From Microbacterium oxydans (GTDB lineage: Bacteria > Actinomycetota > Actinomycetes > Actinomycetales > Microbacteriaceae): a stretch of DNA of 64,000 bases. The notes under the pieces were generated by a model. That model did no database searches. It was given only the letters and a program-made list of their open reading frames with translations, and was not told the origin of the DNA. Both the position numbers and the translations under genes were made by a program. Below are positions 16,559 to 25,264 of this stretch, one piece after another. The stretch spans positions 310,001 to 374,000 of the forward strand of contig NZ_JYIV01000030.1 of the NCBI RefSeq assembly GCF_000956405.1, written 5' to 3'. Numbering within the stretch: position 1 is the stretch's first letter; every line of letters starts with the position of its first letter.

Positions 16559-18121
16559 ATGGCTACATTTGGCACGCTCTCCGATCGGCTCACCGAGACC
16601 TTCCGCAATCTGCGCACGAAGGGAAAGCTCACCGCGGCCGACGTCGACGGCACCGTACGCGAGATCCGTCGGGCCCTGCTCGACGCAGACGTCGCGCTCG
16701 TGGTCGTCAAGGAGTTCACGGCGAAGGTGCGTGAGCGCGCCCTGGGCGACGAGGTCAACAAGGCGCTGAACCCGGCGCAGCAGGTCGTGCAGATCGTCAA
16801 TGAGGAGCTCGTGCAGATCCTCGGTGGCGAACAGCGCCGACTGCAGTTCGCGAAGACGGCGCCGACGGTCATCATGCTCGCCGGCCTCCAGGGCTCGGGC
16901 AAGACGACGTTCGCCGGCAAGCTCGCCAAGCAGCTCGAGGGCGAGGGGCACACGCCTCTTCTCGTGGCCGCCGACCTCCAGCGCCCGAATGCGGTCAACC
17001 AGCTTCAGGTGGTCGCGGAGCAGGCGGGGGCCACGGTCTTCGCGCCGGAGCCCGGGAACGGCGTCGGTGATCCGGTGAAGGTGTCGCGCGACGGGGTCGA
17101 GCATGCCCGCCGGCAGCAGCACGACGTCGTGATCATCGACACCGCAGGACGCCTCGGTGTCGACGCCGAGCTCATGAAGCAGGCTGCAGACATCCGCAAG
17201 GCAGTGAACCCTGACGAGGTCCTCTTCGTCATCGACGCGATGATCGGTCAGGACGCCGTGAACACCGCCAAGGCCTTCCAGGAGGGCGTCGACTTCACCG
17301 GCGTGGTGCTCTCGAAGCTCGATGGTGATGCCCGCGGTGGAGCTGCCCTCTCGGTGGCCTCTGTGACCGGACGCCCGATCATCTTCGCCTCGACCGGAGA
17401 GCGCCTGGAAGACCTCGAGCCGTTCCACCCCGACCGTATGGCGAGTCGCATCCTCGACCTCGGCGACATCCTGACCCTCATCGAGCAGGCCCAGCAGGCC
17501 TTCGACGAGGAAGAGGCCATGAAGATGGCCGAGAAGATCGCGACCGAGGCCTTCACCCTCGAGGATTTCCTCGACCAGCTTCAGCAGATGAAGAAGATGG
17601 GCTCGATGAAGAAGATGCTCGGGATGCTTCCGGGCATGGGGCAGATGAAGCAGCAGCTCGACGACTTCGATGAGCGCGAGATCGACCGCACCGAGGCGAT
17701 CATCCGCTCGATGACTCCTGGCGAGCGACGCAACCCCAAGGTTCTGAACGGCTCGCGTCGACTGCGCATCGCCCGCGGTTCCGGCATGACCGTCACAGAT
17801 GTGAACCAGCTCGTGCAGCGCTTCGAGCAGGCGGCGAAGATGATGAAGACGGTCGCGCGCGGTGGCACGCCGAACATCCCCGGCATGGGACCTGTGCCCG
17901 GCATGGGGCGGCCTGGTGCGTCTTCCAAGCGAGGCAAGAAGGGCAAGACCGCGGGAAAGTCCCGCTCGGGAAACCCTGCGAAGCGCGCTGCCGAGAACGC
18001 CGGCATCGCCTCCTCCGCCGCTACGCCCACCGGCTCAGGATTCGGGCTCGGGGGCGGTGCTGCTCAGGCTCCGAGCGAGGCCGACCTCGCCGAGATCCAG
18101 AAGCTTTTCGGCAAGAGCTGA
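16559..18121 (+). CDS. ffh: Signal recognition particle protein Ffh
   Basis: Ffh is the SRP54 GTPase that binds signal sequences as they leave the ribosome and docks with FtsY. The 520-aa protein has the N domain, the G domain with GLQGSGKTTF (about residue 108), DTAGRLGVD and SKLDGDARGG, and a methionine-rich M domain (KKMGSMKKMLGMLPGMGQMK, about residues 345-364) that binds SRP RNA and signal peptides, with the RRLRIARGSGM RNA-binding motif. The C-terminal tail is basic and Gly/Ala-rich, longer than in E. coli. The 4.5S/SRP RNA gene is not in this window. Confidence 0.97.
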   Translation: MATFGTLSDRLTETFRNLRTKGKLTAADVDGTVREIRRALLDADVALVVVKEFTAKVRERALGDEVNKALNPAQQVVQIVNEELVQILGGEQRRLQFAKTAPTVIMLAGLQGSGKTTFAGKLAKQLEGEGHTPLLVAADLQRPNAVNQLQVVAEQAGATVFAPEPGNGVGDPVKVSRDGVEHARRQQHDVVIIDTAGRLGVDAELMKQAADIRKAVNPDEVLFVIDAMIGQDAVNTAKAFQEGVDFTGVVLSKLDGDARGGAALSVASVTGRPIIFASTGERLEDLEPFHPDRMASRILDLGDILTLIEQAQQAFDEEEAMKMAEKIATEAFTLEDFLDQLQQMKKMGSMKKMLGMLPGMGQMKQQLDDFDEREIDRTEAIIRSMTPGERRNPKVLNGSRRLRIARGSGMTVTDVNQLVQRFEQAAKMMKTVARGGTPNIPGMGPVPGMGRPGASSKRGKKGKTAGKSRSGNPAKRAAENAGIASSAATPTGSGFGLGGGAAQAPSEADLAEIQKLFGKS

Positions 18122-18132
18122 GCGCGCTCAGC
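18117..18132. repeat. 16-bp palindrome spanning two stop codons
   Basis: GCTGAGCGCGCTCAGC is a perfect palindrome containing the ffh TGA and the EamA gene's TGA on the other strand. It could be a compact bidirectional hairpin, but it has no T-tract and a minimal loop. Confidence 0.5.
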
Positions 18133-19042
18133 GCGGCGCCGAGAGCACATCGTCGAGCGACTCCTGCGGGCGCCGGTCGGTCTGCGCCTTCGGTCGCGTG
18201 ACGACCTGCCCCAGCACGAGGGCGCCGAGTGTGAGCACGAATCCGAGCGCCTGCAGAGCGGTGAAACGTTCGCCGGCGACCGCCAGTCCGAGAACCGTCG
18301 CGACGATGGGGGACAGGAGCGCGAGGAGTCCAGGCGCGATGACAGGAAGCTGCTGGATGCCGCGGAACCAGAGCGTGTAGGCGACGATCCCCCCGGCGGT
18401 CGCGAGCCACAGGTAACCGAGAGCGGCGCCGCCGTCGATCTCCTGCGGTACCCCCTCGGCGAACAGAGTGAGCGGCAGCAGCATCAAACCGCCCGCGCTG
18501 AGCTGCCAGCCGGCGTAGGCGACGGGACCGACTCCGGCGGGACGACCCCACCGCTTGGTCAGGATCATGCCTACTCCAGTCGCTGTGACACCGCCGAGCG
18601 CAGCGAGAACGCCCCAGAGATCCAGCTCGGCGGCCGGGCCGAGGACGACGAGTGCGACCCCTCCCGCGCCGGCGAGAGCCGCAACGGCCGTGATCGGCCG
18701 GATACGCTCGTGCAGGACGAGTGCTCCCAGAGCCAGGACGATGAGTGGCTGCGCTCCGGCGACGGCGGCGGCGACACCGCCGGGAAGCCGCTCCGCGGCG
18801 AGGAACAGCAGAGGGAAGAAAGCCGCGATGTTGAGAGCGCCGAGCGCGAAGGACTTCCACCACCAGGAGCCGTGCGGAAGTCGTCGGCTGATGGCGACTG
18901 CGAGAAGGCCTGCGGGGAGTGAGCGGAGCAGACCGGCGAACAGAGGGTGCCCCGCGGGCAGCAGCTCGGTGGTCACGAGGTAGGTGGTACCCCAGGCGAT
19001 GGGTGCCAGCGCGGTGGTCAGCACGAGTGTCACGCGGTTCAT
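18128..19042 (-). CDS. EamA/DMT-family transporter
   Basis: This 304-aa protein has about ten hydrophobic segments arranged as two EamA repeats, typical of drug/metabolite exporters (RhaT, YdcZ and amino-acid exporter relatives). The opening MNRVTLVLTTALAPIAWGTTY is characteristic of the first EamA helix. ATG 19042 is used; codons upstream of it would extend into the intergenic region shared with a divergent LysR gene. The substrate is unknown. The divergent LysR-type regulator is the likely controller, a common pairing. Confidence 0.93.
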   Translation of the reverse strand: MNRVTLVLTTALAPIAWGTTYLVTTELLPAGHPLFAGLLRSLPAGLLAVAISRRLPHGSWWWKSFALGALNIAAFFPLLFLAAERLPGGVAAAVAGAQPLIVLALGALVLHERIRPITAVAALAGAGGVALVVLGPAAELDLWGVLAALGGVTATGVGMILTKRWGRPAGVGPVAYAGWQLSAGGLMLLPLTLFAEGVPQEIDGGAALGYLWLATAGGIVAYTLWFRGIQQLPVIAPGLLALLSPIVATVLGLAVAGERFTALQALGFVLTLGALVLGQVVTRPKAQTDRRPQESLDDVLSAPR

Positions 19043-19119
19043 GTCTTCAGCTTGCGGGCGCGTGACTGATGAGTCCAACGCATGGTTGCACCGGTTCCCA
19101 TGAAGCGAGATCATGAATC

Positions 19120-19995
19120 GTGGAACTTCAGCAACTGCGCTACGTCGTGGAAGTCGCCGACTCCCTGAGCTTCACCCGAGCAGCCGAGCGATGCTTCGTC
19201 ACCCAATCGGCGTTGAGTCATCAGATCGCGTCGCTCGAACGTGAACTCGGGCGACGCTTGTTCGTCCGCTCCAGTCGCCAGGTGCGGCTCAGCGAGGCGG
19301 GTGAGGCTTTCGTCGGTCATGCGCGCGCTGCGCTCCGGGCCGCGGAGCAGGCGAAGGAGGACGCCGCCGCGGTCGATGGCGTCGTGGAGGGCACGCTGCG
19401 GATCGGGGTCATCCCGACGGTGACCGCCATCGACGTTCCCGCCGTGCTCGTCGCCTATTGTGCCGCGCACCCGGACGTGCGGGTGGAACTGCAGGTGGGC
19501 AACAGCGATGCCCTGATGCGCATGCTCCGACACGATGAGCTCGACGTGGCGCTGCTGGGTCTGCGCGACGGAGTGGATCCCGCCGGCGTCGGGTTCCGTG
19601 TGCTCGCGCGCGAGAGCCTCGTCGCCGTTCTCCCCCGGGGGCACGTGCTCGCGCGACGGAGCAGCATCGAGCTGGAGGACATCGCGGGCATGACCTTCGC
19701 GGATTTCCCGATGGCGACGTCGGGGCGAGCGCAGAGCGACGCGGCGTTCGCAGCGGCTGGTCTCACACGCGATGTCGCGTTCGAGGCCGACTCCGCATCT
19801 CTGCTCCTCGGGCTGGTGGAGTCGGGCTTGGCGGTGACACTGCTGGCACCGGGAGTGGTCGAGCGCTCGGGGTTCGAGGTGGACACCTCGCATGTACGCG
19901 GCGGTCCTGTCCGTGTCGAGCATCTGGCCTGGGATGCGGCTGCCCCGCGGAATGTCGCGCGTGCGTTCATCGCCGTCGTCGAGGCTGTGACGTGA
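19120..19995 (+). CDS. LysR-family transcriptional regulator
   Basis: A 291-aa regulator with an N-terminal winged helix-turn-helix (LSFTRAAERCFVTQSALSHQI, around residues 16-36) and a C-terminal substrate-binding fold from about residue 90. The gene starts at GTG 19120, 77 bp from the divergent EamA exporter start. A short inverted repeat, CAAC-N5-GTTG (19076-19088), lies between them and may be part of its operator. The expected role is to switch on the exporter in response to its substrate. The ligand is unknown. Confidence 0.93.
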   Translation: MELQQLRYVVEVADSLSFTRAAERCFVTQSALSHQIASLERELGRRLFVRSSRQVRLSEAGEAFVGHARAALRAAEQAKEDAAAVDGVVEGTLRIGVIPTVTAIDVPAVLVAYCAAHPDVRVELQVGNSDALMRMLRHDELDVALLGLRDGVDPAGVGFRVLARESLVAVLPRGHVLARRSSIELEDIAGMTFADFPMATSGRAQSDAAFAAAGLTRDVAFEADSASLLLGLVESGLAVTLLAPGVVERSGFEVDTSHVRGGPVRVEHLAWDAAAPRNVARAFIAVVEAVT

Positions 19996-20012
19996 CCTCG
20001 CGCGCCGTGCGC

Positions 20013-20018
20013 TAGCCT
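20013..20018 (+). promoter_or_regulatory. -10 hexamer TAGCCT of the 305-aa gene
   Basis: A TAnnnT box about 60 bases before GTG 20080, leaving a short leader with the Shine-Dalgarno GAGGAGA. Confidence 0.4.
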
Positions 20019-20079
20019 GAGTGCGTTTGAGCCCGCGCCGAAGACGCGCTTCGGCCGGCGATCATCGAGGAGAGCACAC

Positions 20080-20997
20080 GTGGGATTCCTGAGTTTCGGT
20101 AAGAAGTCGAAAGACGCGCAACCTGATCCCGACCTCGACGACCTCACCGTGCGCGAAGCCGCCCTCCTGCGCACATTGTTCGCGTCCAAGTGGCCAGCGG
20201 CCGAGGGTGCGATCACCATGCACGGCGACTACGCCGAGGGGGAGTCCGGGGCGCAGTACGGCCTGTACAACCTCTCTCGTGCGGTGAAGCTCGAACCCGA
20301 GTCGAGCTGGCCTGAAGTCGTGGAGCGCCACATCTCCGGCCTGCTCAGCAGGCAATCCGCACCCCGCGACGAGGATCTCTCCGACGACGAGATCCTCTCG
20401 CTGGTGAAAGCGCGTCTCATCCCCTCCGCATACCTGCCGGAGAGCCAGCGCGGATCGTTCACCTATCGCCGCGTGATCGCGAACGGCCTCGAGGTGATCC
20501 TGATGCTCGATCATCCCGAGATCACGAGCGCCGTCCCCGACTCGATCGTCGACAGGTTCGATGCTGAGCAGTTGTGGGCGACCGCCCTCACAGCAGTGTC
20601 TGCCGAGCCGATCGATGAGATCCACACCCTCGATGTCGGTAACGGGGCGTTCCATGCGATCGCCTCCGAGTCGATGTTCACGGCGAGCCGCGCCCTCGAC
20701 TTCCCGGCGCTGCTGACGGCCGCCGGCGTCGAGTCCGCACCGCACGGCGTCCTCTTCACCGTACCTTCGCGTCATCACGTGGCATTCCACGTCATCACCG
20801 GGCCTGGGGCGATCCACGTCGTGCAGGACCTGCACGGATTCGCCCAGCAGGCGTTCGGGCAGGGAGTCGGAGAGATCGCGACGGACGTCTTCTACTGGAG
20901 CGAGTCCGGGTACGAGCAGGTCACGTCGAGCGACGAGAGCGGTCGCGTCGCCATCGACGGCACCGGCGCGTTCTTCGCGGCCATCAACGGATTCTGA
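20080..20997 (+). CDS. Hypothetical protein (305 aa)
   Basis: I do not recognise a family with confidence. The protein starts at GTG 20080, preceded by GAGGAGA at good spacing. It is soluble, with no signal peptide or membrane segment, and has a lysine-rich start (FGKKSKDAQ) and acidic surface stretches (DEDLSDDEI). Regions such as NGLEVILMLDHPE and HGVLFTVPSRHHVAFHVI look like the core strands of an alpha/beta domain. It stands alone between a LysR gene and a strong bidirectional terminator, so it is probably transcribed as a single gene. Confidence 0.8.
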   Translation: MGFLSFGKKSKDAQPDPDLDDLTVREAALLRTLFASKWPAAEGAITMHGDYAEGESGAQYGLYNLSRAVKLEPESSWPEVVERHISGLLSRQSAPRDEDLSDDEILSLVKARLIPSAYLPESQRGSFTYRRVIANGLEVILMLDHPEITSAVPDSIVDRFDAEQLWATALTAVSAEPIDEIHTLDVGNGAFHAIASESMFTASRALDFPALLTAAGVESAPHGVLFTVPSRHHVAFHVITGPGAIHVVQDLHGFAQQAFGQGVGEIATDVFYWSESGYEQVTSSDESGRVAIDGTGAFFAAINGF

Positions 20998-21017
20998 GTC
21001 CTCCTCGTCGAAGACGA

Positions 21018-21055
21018 AAGCGGGTCCGGAGCTCATGCTCCGGACCCGCTTCTTT
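21018..21055. terminator. Bidirectional intrinsic terminator
   Basis: A 15-bp perfect stem (AAGCGGGTCCGGAGC with its complement) around a TCAT loop, followed by CTTTA on the plus strand and preceded by CGAAAG. It lies between the convergent 305-aa gene and glpK and probably stops transcription from both sides. Confidence 0.9.
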
Positions 21056-21066
21056 AGTGTGTCAGA

Positions 21067-22581
21067 TCACTTCACGTCGTCGTCGACCCAGTCCATCGAC
21101 TTCGTGACGGCCTTGCGCCACAGCCGCAGCTGGCGGTCGCGCTCCGCTTCGTCCATGGAGGGCTCCCAACGCTTGTCCTCCTGCCAGTTGGCGGAGAGGT
21201 CGTCGAGGCCGTTCCAGAACCCGACGGCGAGGCCGGCTGCGTAGGCTGCACCGAGCGCCGTGGTCTCCGCGACGACCGGACGAACCACCGGGACGCCGAG
21301 GACGTCGGCCTGGAACTGCATGAGCGCGTCGTTCGCGACCATGCCACCATCGACCTTGAGCTCGGTCAGATCCACACCGGCGTCCGCATTCACGGCGTCG
21401 AGCACGTCGCGCGTCTGGAACGCGACGGCCTCGAGCGCTGCGCGAGCGATGTGGTTCTTGTTCGCGTAGCGGGTCAGGCCCACGATGGCGCCGCGGGCGT
21501 CCGGACGCCAGTAGGGGGCGAACAGACCGGAGAAGGCCGGCACGATGTACACGCCGCCGTTGTCCTCGACCTTGTCGGCGAGCTCTTCGACCTCGGGGGC
21601 CGAGGAGATGATGCCGAGCTGGTCGCGCAGCCACTGGATCAGCGATCCGGTGACCGCGATAGATCCCTCCAGTGCGTAGTGCGTCGGCTGGTCGCCGAGC
21701 TTGTAGCCGACGGTGGTGAGCAGCCCGTTCTTCGAGTGGACGATCTCCTCGCCCGTGTTGAAGATGAGGAAGCAGCCGGTGCCGTAGGTGTTCTTGCTCT
21801 CGCCCTTCTGGAAGGCGGCCTGCCCGAACGTCGCGGCCTGCTGGTCACCCAGGATGCCGGCGATCGGGGTCTCGCGAAGCAGCGAAGAGTCCTCCGCCGC
21901 ACCGTAGACCTCGGACGAGGAGCGGATCTCCGGCATCATCGAGCGCGGCACGCCGAACGCCTCGAGGATGTCGTCACGCCATTCGAGCGTCTCGAGATCC
22001 ATGAACATCGTGCGCGAGGCGTTCGTGACATCGGTGACGTGCACGCCACCATCGACACCGCCGGTCAGGTTCCAGAGGACCCAGCTGTCGGTCGTGCCGA
22101 AGATCAGGTCGCCGGCTTCCGCCTTCTCGCGAGCGCCGTCGACGTTCTCGAGGATCCAGGCGATCTTGGTGCCTGAGAAGTAGGTCGCCAGGGGGAGTCC
22201 TACGACCGGCTTGAATCGCTCGACGCCGCCATCTTCAGCGAGACGATCCACGATCGCCTGCGTACGGGTGTCCTGCCACACGATGGCGTTGTAGGCGGGC
22301 TTGCCGGTGGTCTTGTCCCAGACCACGGCGGTCTCACGCTGGTTGGTGATGCCGACCGCGGCGATGTCGTGGCGGGTGAGGTCGGCACGGCTCAGGGCGA
22401 GACCGATGACTTCCTGGACGTTGCGCCAGATCTCGGAGGCGTCGTGCTCGACCCAGCCGGCCTTGGGCAGGATCTGCTCGTGTTCCTTCTGGCCGGTCGC
22501 GATGATGCTGCCCTTCTTGTCGAAGATGATCGCGCGGCTCGAAGTCGTTCCCTGGTCGATGGCGAGGATGTAGTCAGCCAT
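21067..22581 (-). CDS. glpK: Glycerol kinase
   Basis: GlpK phosphorylates glycerol to sn-glycerol 3-phosphate, trapping it in the cell and supplying GlpD. The 504-aa protein belongs to the FGGY kinases. It begins [18 protein letters not shown], the phosphate-binding loop, and has the family's adenosine-binding and FGGY signature regions ([14 protein letters not shown] and [15 protein letters not shown]). It is the last gene of glpD-glpF-glpK, 26 bp after glpF, and ends at a strong terminator. Confidence 0.97.
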   Translation of the reverse strand: MADYILAIDQGTTSSRAIIFDKKGSIIATGQKEHEQILPKAGWVEHDASEIWRNVQEVIGLALSRADLTRHDIAAVGITNQRETAVVWDKTTGKPAYNAIVWQDTRTQAIVDRLAEDGGVERFKPVVGLPLATYFSGTKIAWILENVDGAREKAEAGDLIFGTTDSWVLWNLTGGVDGGVHVTDVTNASRTMFMDLETLEWRDDILEAFGVPRSMMPEIRSSSEVYGAAEDSSLLRETPIAGILGDQQAATFGQAAFQKGESKNTYGTGCFLIFNTGEEIVHSKNGLLTTVGYKLGDQPTHYALEGSIAVTGSLIQWLRDQLGIISSAPEVEELADKVEDNGGVYIVPAFSGLFAPYWRPDARGAIVGLTRYANKNHIARAALEAVAFQTRDVLDAVNADAGVDLTELKVDGGMVANDALMQFQADVLGVPVVRPVVAETTALGAAYAAGLAVGFWNGLDDLSANWQEDKRWEPSMDEAERDRQLRLWRKAVTKSMDWVDDDVK

Positions 22582-22607
22582 GTTGTTCTCCTTTGAAATC
22601 AGGTCGT

Positions 22608-23360
22608 TCAGGCAAGGTGCAGCAGGACGGGAGCTGCAACGGCGGCGATCGAGCCACCGATCAGCGGACCGACCACCGGGACCCAGGAGTAGGACCAGTC
22701 GCTGGAGCCCTTGCCCTTGATCGGGAGGATCGCGTGCGCGATGCGCGGACCGAGGTCACGGGCGGGGTTGATCGCGTATCCGGTCGGTCCACCGAGTGAG
22801 GCGCCGATCGCGACGACGAGCAGGGCGACCGGGAGTGCCGTGAGCGGTCCGAGGCCTCCGGGCGTTCCGACCTCGATGTCGCCGTAGTCCGCGAAGGCGA
22901 GGATCACGAAGACCAGGACGAACGTGCCGATGACCTCGGTGACCAGGTTCCATCCGTAGGAGCGGATCGCGGGGCCGGTCGAGAAGACGCCCAGCTTGTT
23001 GGCGGCCTCCGGCTCCTCATCGAAGTGCTGCTTGTACGCGAGCCACACGACGATCGCACCGATGATCGCGCCGACGAGCTCTGCCGCGGTGGCGACGAGG
23101 AACATCGGGAAGTCGATCGTGCCCGAGATCAGCAGGCCGATGCCGACGGCCGGGTTGAGGATCGCACCGGAGTACGCGGAGACGAGCACACCGGCGAAGA
23201 CCGCGAGACCCCATCCCCAGTTGACCATCAGGAAGCCGCCGCCGAAGCCCTTGTTCTTCGCGAGTGCGACGTTGGCGACGACACCACATCCGAGCAGGAC
23301 CAGCATCGCTGTTCCTACGAGTTCGGAGAGGAAGTAGAGACCGAGATTCACATCAGCCAT
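22608..23360 (-). CDS. glpF: Glycerol facilitator (aquaglyceroporin)
   Basis: A 250-aa MIP-family channel for glycerol uptake by facilitated diffusion. Both pore motifs are present: NPAVG in the first half and NPARD in the second. The Asp of NPARD and the [13 protein letters not shown] context are typical of glycerol-conducting members rather than water-only aquaporins. There are six membrane helices plus two half-helices. It sits between glpD and glpK, so transport and phosphorylation are co-expressed. The hairpin at 23382-23407 precedes it. Confidence 0.95.
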   Translation of the reverse strand: MADVNLGLYFLSELVGTAMLVLLGCGVVANVALAKNKGFGGGFLMVNWGWGLAVFAGVLVSAYSGAILNPAVGIGLLISGTIDFPMFLVATAAELVGAIIGAIVVWLAYKQHFDEEPEAANKLGVFSTGPAIRSYGWNLVTEVIGTFVLVFVILAFADYGDIEVGTPGGLGPLTALPVALLVVAIGASLGGPTGYAINPARDLGPRIAHAILPIKGKGSSDWSYSWVPVVGPLIGGSIAAVAAPVLLHLA

Positions 23361-23381
23361 GTCTTCTTTGACCTTTCTTGT

Positions 23382-23407
23382 GTGTCGGGGCCCCTCTGCC
23401 CCGACAC
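23382..23407 (-). repeat. Hairpin between glpD and glpF
   Basis: A 10-bp perfect stem (GTGTCGGGGC and its complement) with a 6-base loop lies in the 92-bp gap between the glpD stop and the glpF start. It may partially terminate transcription after glpD or stabilise the processed glpFK mRNA. Confidence 0.65.
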
Positions 23408-23452
23408 TTTATGGGAGTTGCACCGCGAGGAGGGCGGCAGTCCGAGACCCCG

Positions 23453-25162
23453 TCAGCCGCGGGCGCGGGACGGGATATCGAGTCCGTGACGTTCGTTCAA
23501 CAGTTCGCGGGTCTGTTCGACCTCGGCGTCGTGGCGCGCACGATCCCAGCCGAGCATCGGTGCGAGGGCATCGGCGATCTCATGCAGCACCTCTGCGGTC
23601 GCGCCGCCGGTGAATGCGATGCTGGTGCGACGCAGGATGACGTCCTCGAGGCGGGCCACCAGCTCGTTCTGCACCATCCACTCGAGTTCACGTGTGGAGA
23701 GGTCACCACCTGCGAGCGGCGCGTCCTCACCCTGCTCGACGAACTCCCAGACCTGAGCAGCGCGGGTGCCGTATCGGGCCAGCAGCTGTTCGGCGCGTGC
23801 TCCGGCGCCGGGCAGGTTCTCCTGGAACCAGATGCGCTTGGCCTTCTCGGTGCGCGGGAACTCGCGCCCACCGCCGATCGCCCGGCCCGCTGTCGAGACG
23901 GTCCTGGTGCGGCCGATCAGTCCGAGCACCTTGTCGGAGAGGGATTCGCCGAGTGCGCGGAACGTCGTCCACTTGCCGCCGACGAGGCTGACGAGCGGTA
24001 CCGCGCCCTTCTCGTCGACCTCGACGCGGTAATCGCGCGAGACGAATCCGGGTGCCGTGTCCTCGTGACGGGGCAGCGGACGGATTCCCGAGAACTTGTA
24101 CACGATCTGCTCGCGCGACACCGGAATGGTGGGGAAGACGTGGTGGATCAGATCGAAGAAGTAGTCGACTTCCTCTTCTGTGCACACCGCGACCTCGCGC
24201 GGGTCGGCGTCGATGTCGGTGGTGCCGACGAGGACGCGTCCCTTGAGGGGGTAGATGAGGACGATGCGACCGTCGGAGTGCTCGAAGAAGATCTCGCGCC
24301 CACGCGTCGCCTCGAGCAGCTCGCGGTGATCCAGCACGATGTGCGAGCCCTTGGTCCCGCCCATGAACTTCGTGTCGGTGCCGAGCGCATCGTTGGTGAG
24401 GTCGGTCCACGGACCGGAGGCGTTCACGACGACATCCGCCTGTACAGCGAACTCGGTTCCGCTCTCGCGGTCACGGAGCACGACCTTATCGCCGTCGCGG
24501 GCGATGGCCTCGACGTAGTTGAGCGCGTGCGCGCCGGGGTGGGCCGAGCGTCCGTCCTGCAGCACATCCAGAGCCAGGCGCTCGGGGTCGTGCATGGAGG
24601 CGTCGTAGTAGGTGGCGGTGTACTTGATCTTGGGATCGAGCGACGGCAGTTCGGCGAGCGACTTCTTGCGGCCGAGGAAGCGGTGCCGCGGAACCGTGCC
24701 ACCGTCCCGGGAGAACGTGTCGTAGATCGTCAGACCGATCTTGATGAGGAACGCTCCGCGCTCCTGCGGTTTTCCGCTCTTGTGCGTCAGGAAACGCAGG
24801 GGAGCGGAGAGGATGCCCGAGAAGGTCGAGTAGATCGGGATGGTCGTCTGGAGCGGCTTCACGTAGTGCGGTGCGATCTTGAGCAGACCGTTGCGCTCTT
24901 CCACCGACTCGCGCACGAGTCGGAACTCGCCGTTCTCGAGGTAGCGGATGCCTCCGTGGATCATGTGGCTCGACGCGGAGGAAGCGCCGGAGGCGAAGTC
25001 TCCTCGTTCGACGAGCACGACATCGACGCCCTGCAATGCCAGGTCGCGGAACGTGGAGATCCCGTTGATCCCACCACCGATGACGAGGACGGTCGTGCGT
25101 CCGGATTCGCGGACGGCGCGGATCTCCGCGCGCTCCGCCGACGAGTGTGTCGAATCGATCAT
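23453..25162 (-). CDS. glpD: Glycerol-3-phosphate dehydrogenase (FAD)
   Basis: GlpD oxidises glycerol 3-phosphate to dihydroxyacetone phosphate at the membrane and passes electrons to the quinone pool. The 569-aa protein has the FAD-binding dinucleotide fold at residues about 24-29 (VIGGGINGIS), the family signature GASSASSHMIHGGIRYL, and the substrate-domain motif IRPLPRHEDTAPGFVSRDY. ATG 25162 is preceded by GGAAGAGAGGG. The frame stays open upstream, but that sequence overlaps the divergent regulator gene. It is first in the glpD-glpF-glpK order. Confidence 0.96.
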   Translation of the reverse strand: MIDSTHSSAERAEIRAVRESGRTTVLVIGGGINGISTFRDLALQGVDVVLVERGDFASGASSASSHMIHGGIRYLENGEFRLVRESVEERNGLLKIAPHYVKPLQTTIPIYSTFSGILSAPLRFLTHKSGKPQERGAFLIKIGLTIYDTFSRDGGTVPRHRFLGRKKSLAELPSLDPKIKYTATYYDASMHDPERLALDVLQDGRSAHPGAHALNYVEAIARDGDKVVLRDRESGTEFAVQADVVVNASGPWTDLTNDALGTDTKFMGGTKGSHIVLDHRELLEATRGREIFFEHSDGRIVLIYPLKGRVLVGTTDIDADPREVAVCTEEEVDYFFDLIHHVFPTIPVSREQIVYKFSGIRPLPRHEDTAPGFVSRDYRVEVDEKGAVPLVSLVGGKWTTFRALGESLSDKVLGLIGRTRTVSTAGRAIGGGREFPRTEKAKRIWFQENLPGAGARAEQLLARYGTRAAQVWEFVEQGEDAPLAGGDLSTRELEWMVQNELVARLEDVILRRTSIAFTGGATAEVLHEIADALAPMLGWDRARHDAEVEQTRELLNERHGLDIPSRARG

Positions 25163-25226
25163 CGTCGACCCTCTCTTCCTTGCTTGCCACCAGCATCGAC
25201 CTGTGTGACATCCCGCGCAAGCCCAC

Positions 25227-25240
25227 TGCACATATGTGCA
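25227..25240. promoter_or_regulatory. 14-bp perfect palindrome, likely operator of the glp regulator
   Basis: TGCACATATGTGCA is a perfect inverted repeat in the 102-bp region between glpD and the divergent SorC-type regulator. Its position and symmetry fit an operator through which the regulator controls glpDFK and itself. I see no second copy in the glpD-glpF or glpF-glpK gaps. Confidence 0.7.
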
Positions 25241-25264
25241 AGGATCGATGATGAGGAGGATGTC

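Noticed and set aside
15872..17428. 518-codon open frame antisense to the TetR and ffh genes
   Set aside because: It crosses two recognised genes and an intergenic promoter and shows no known domain.
19076..19088. CAAC-N5-GTTG between the EamA and LysR genes as the LysR box
   Set aside because: Too short to be convincing alone and does not show the T-N11-A pattern clearly.
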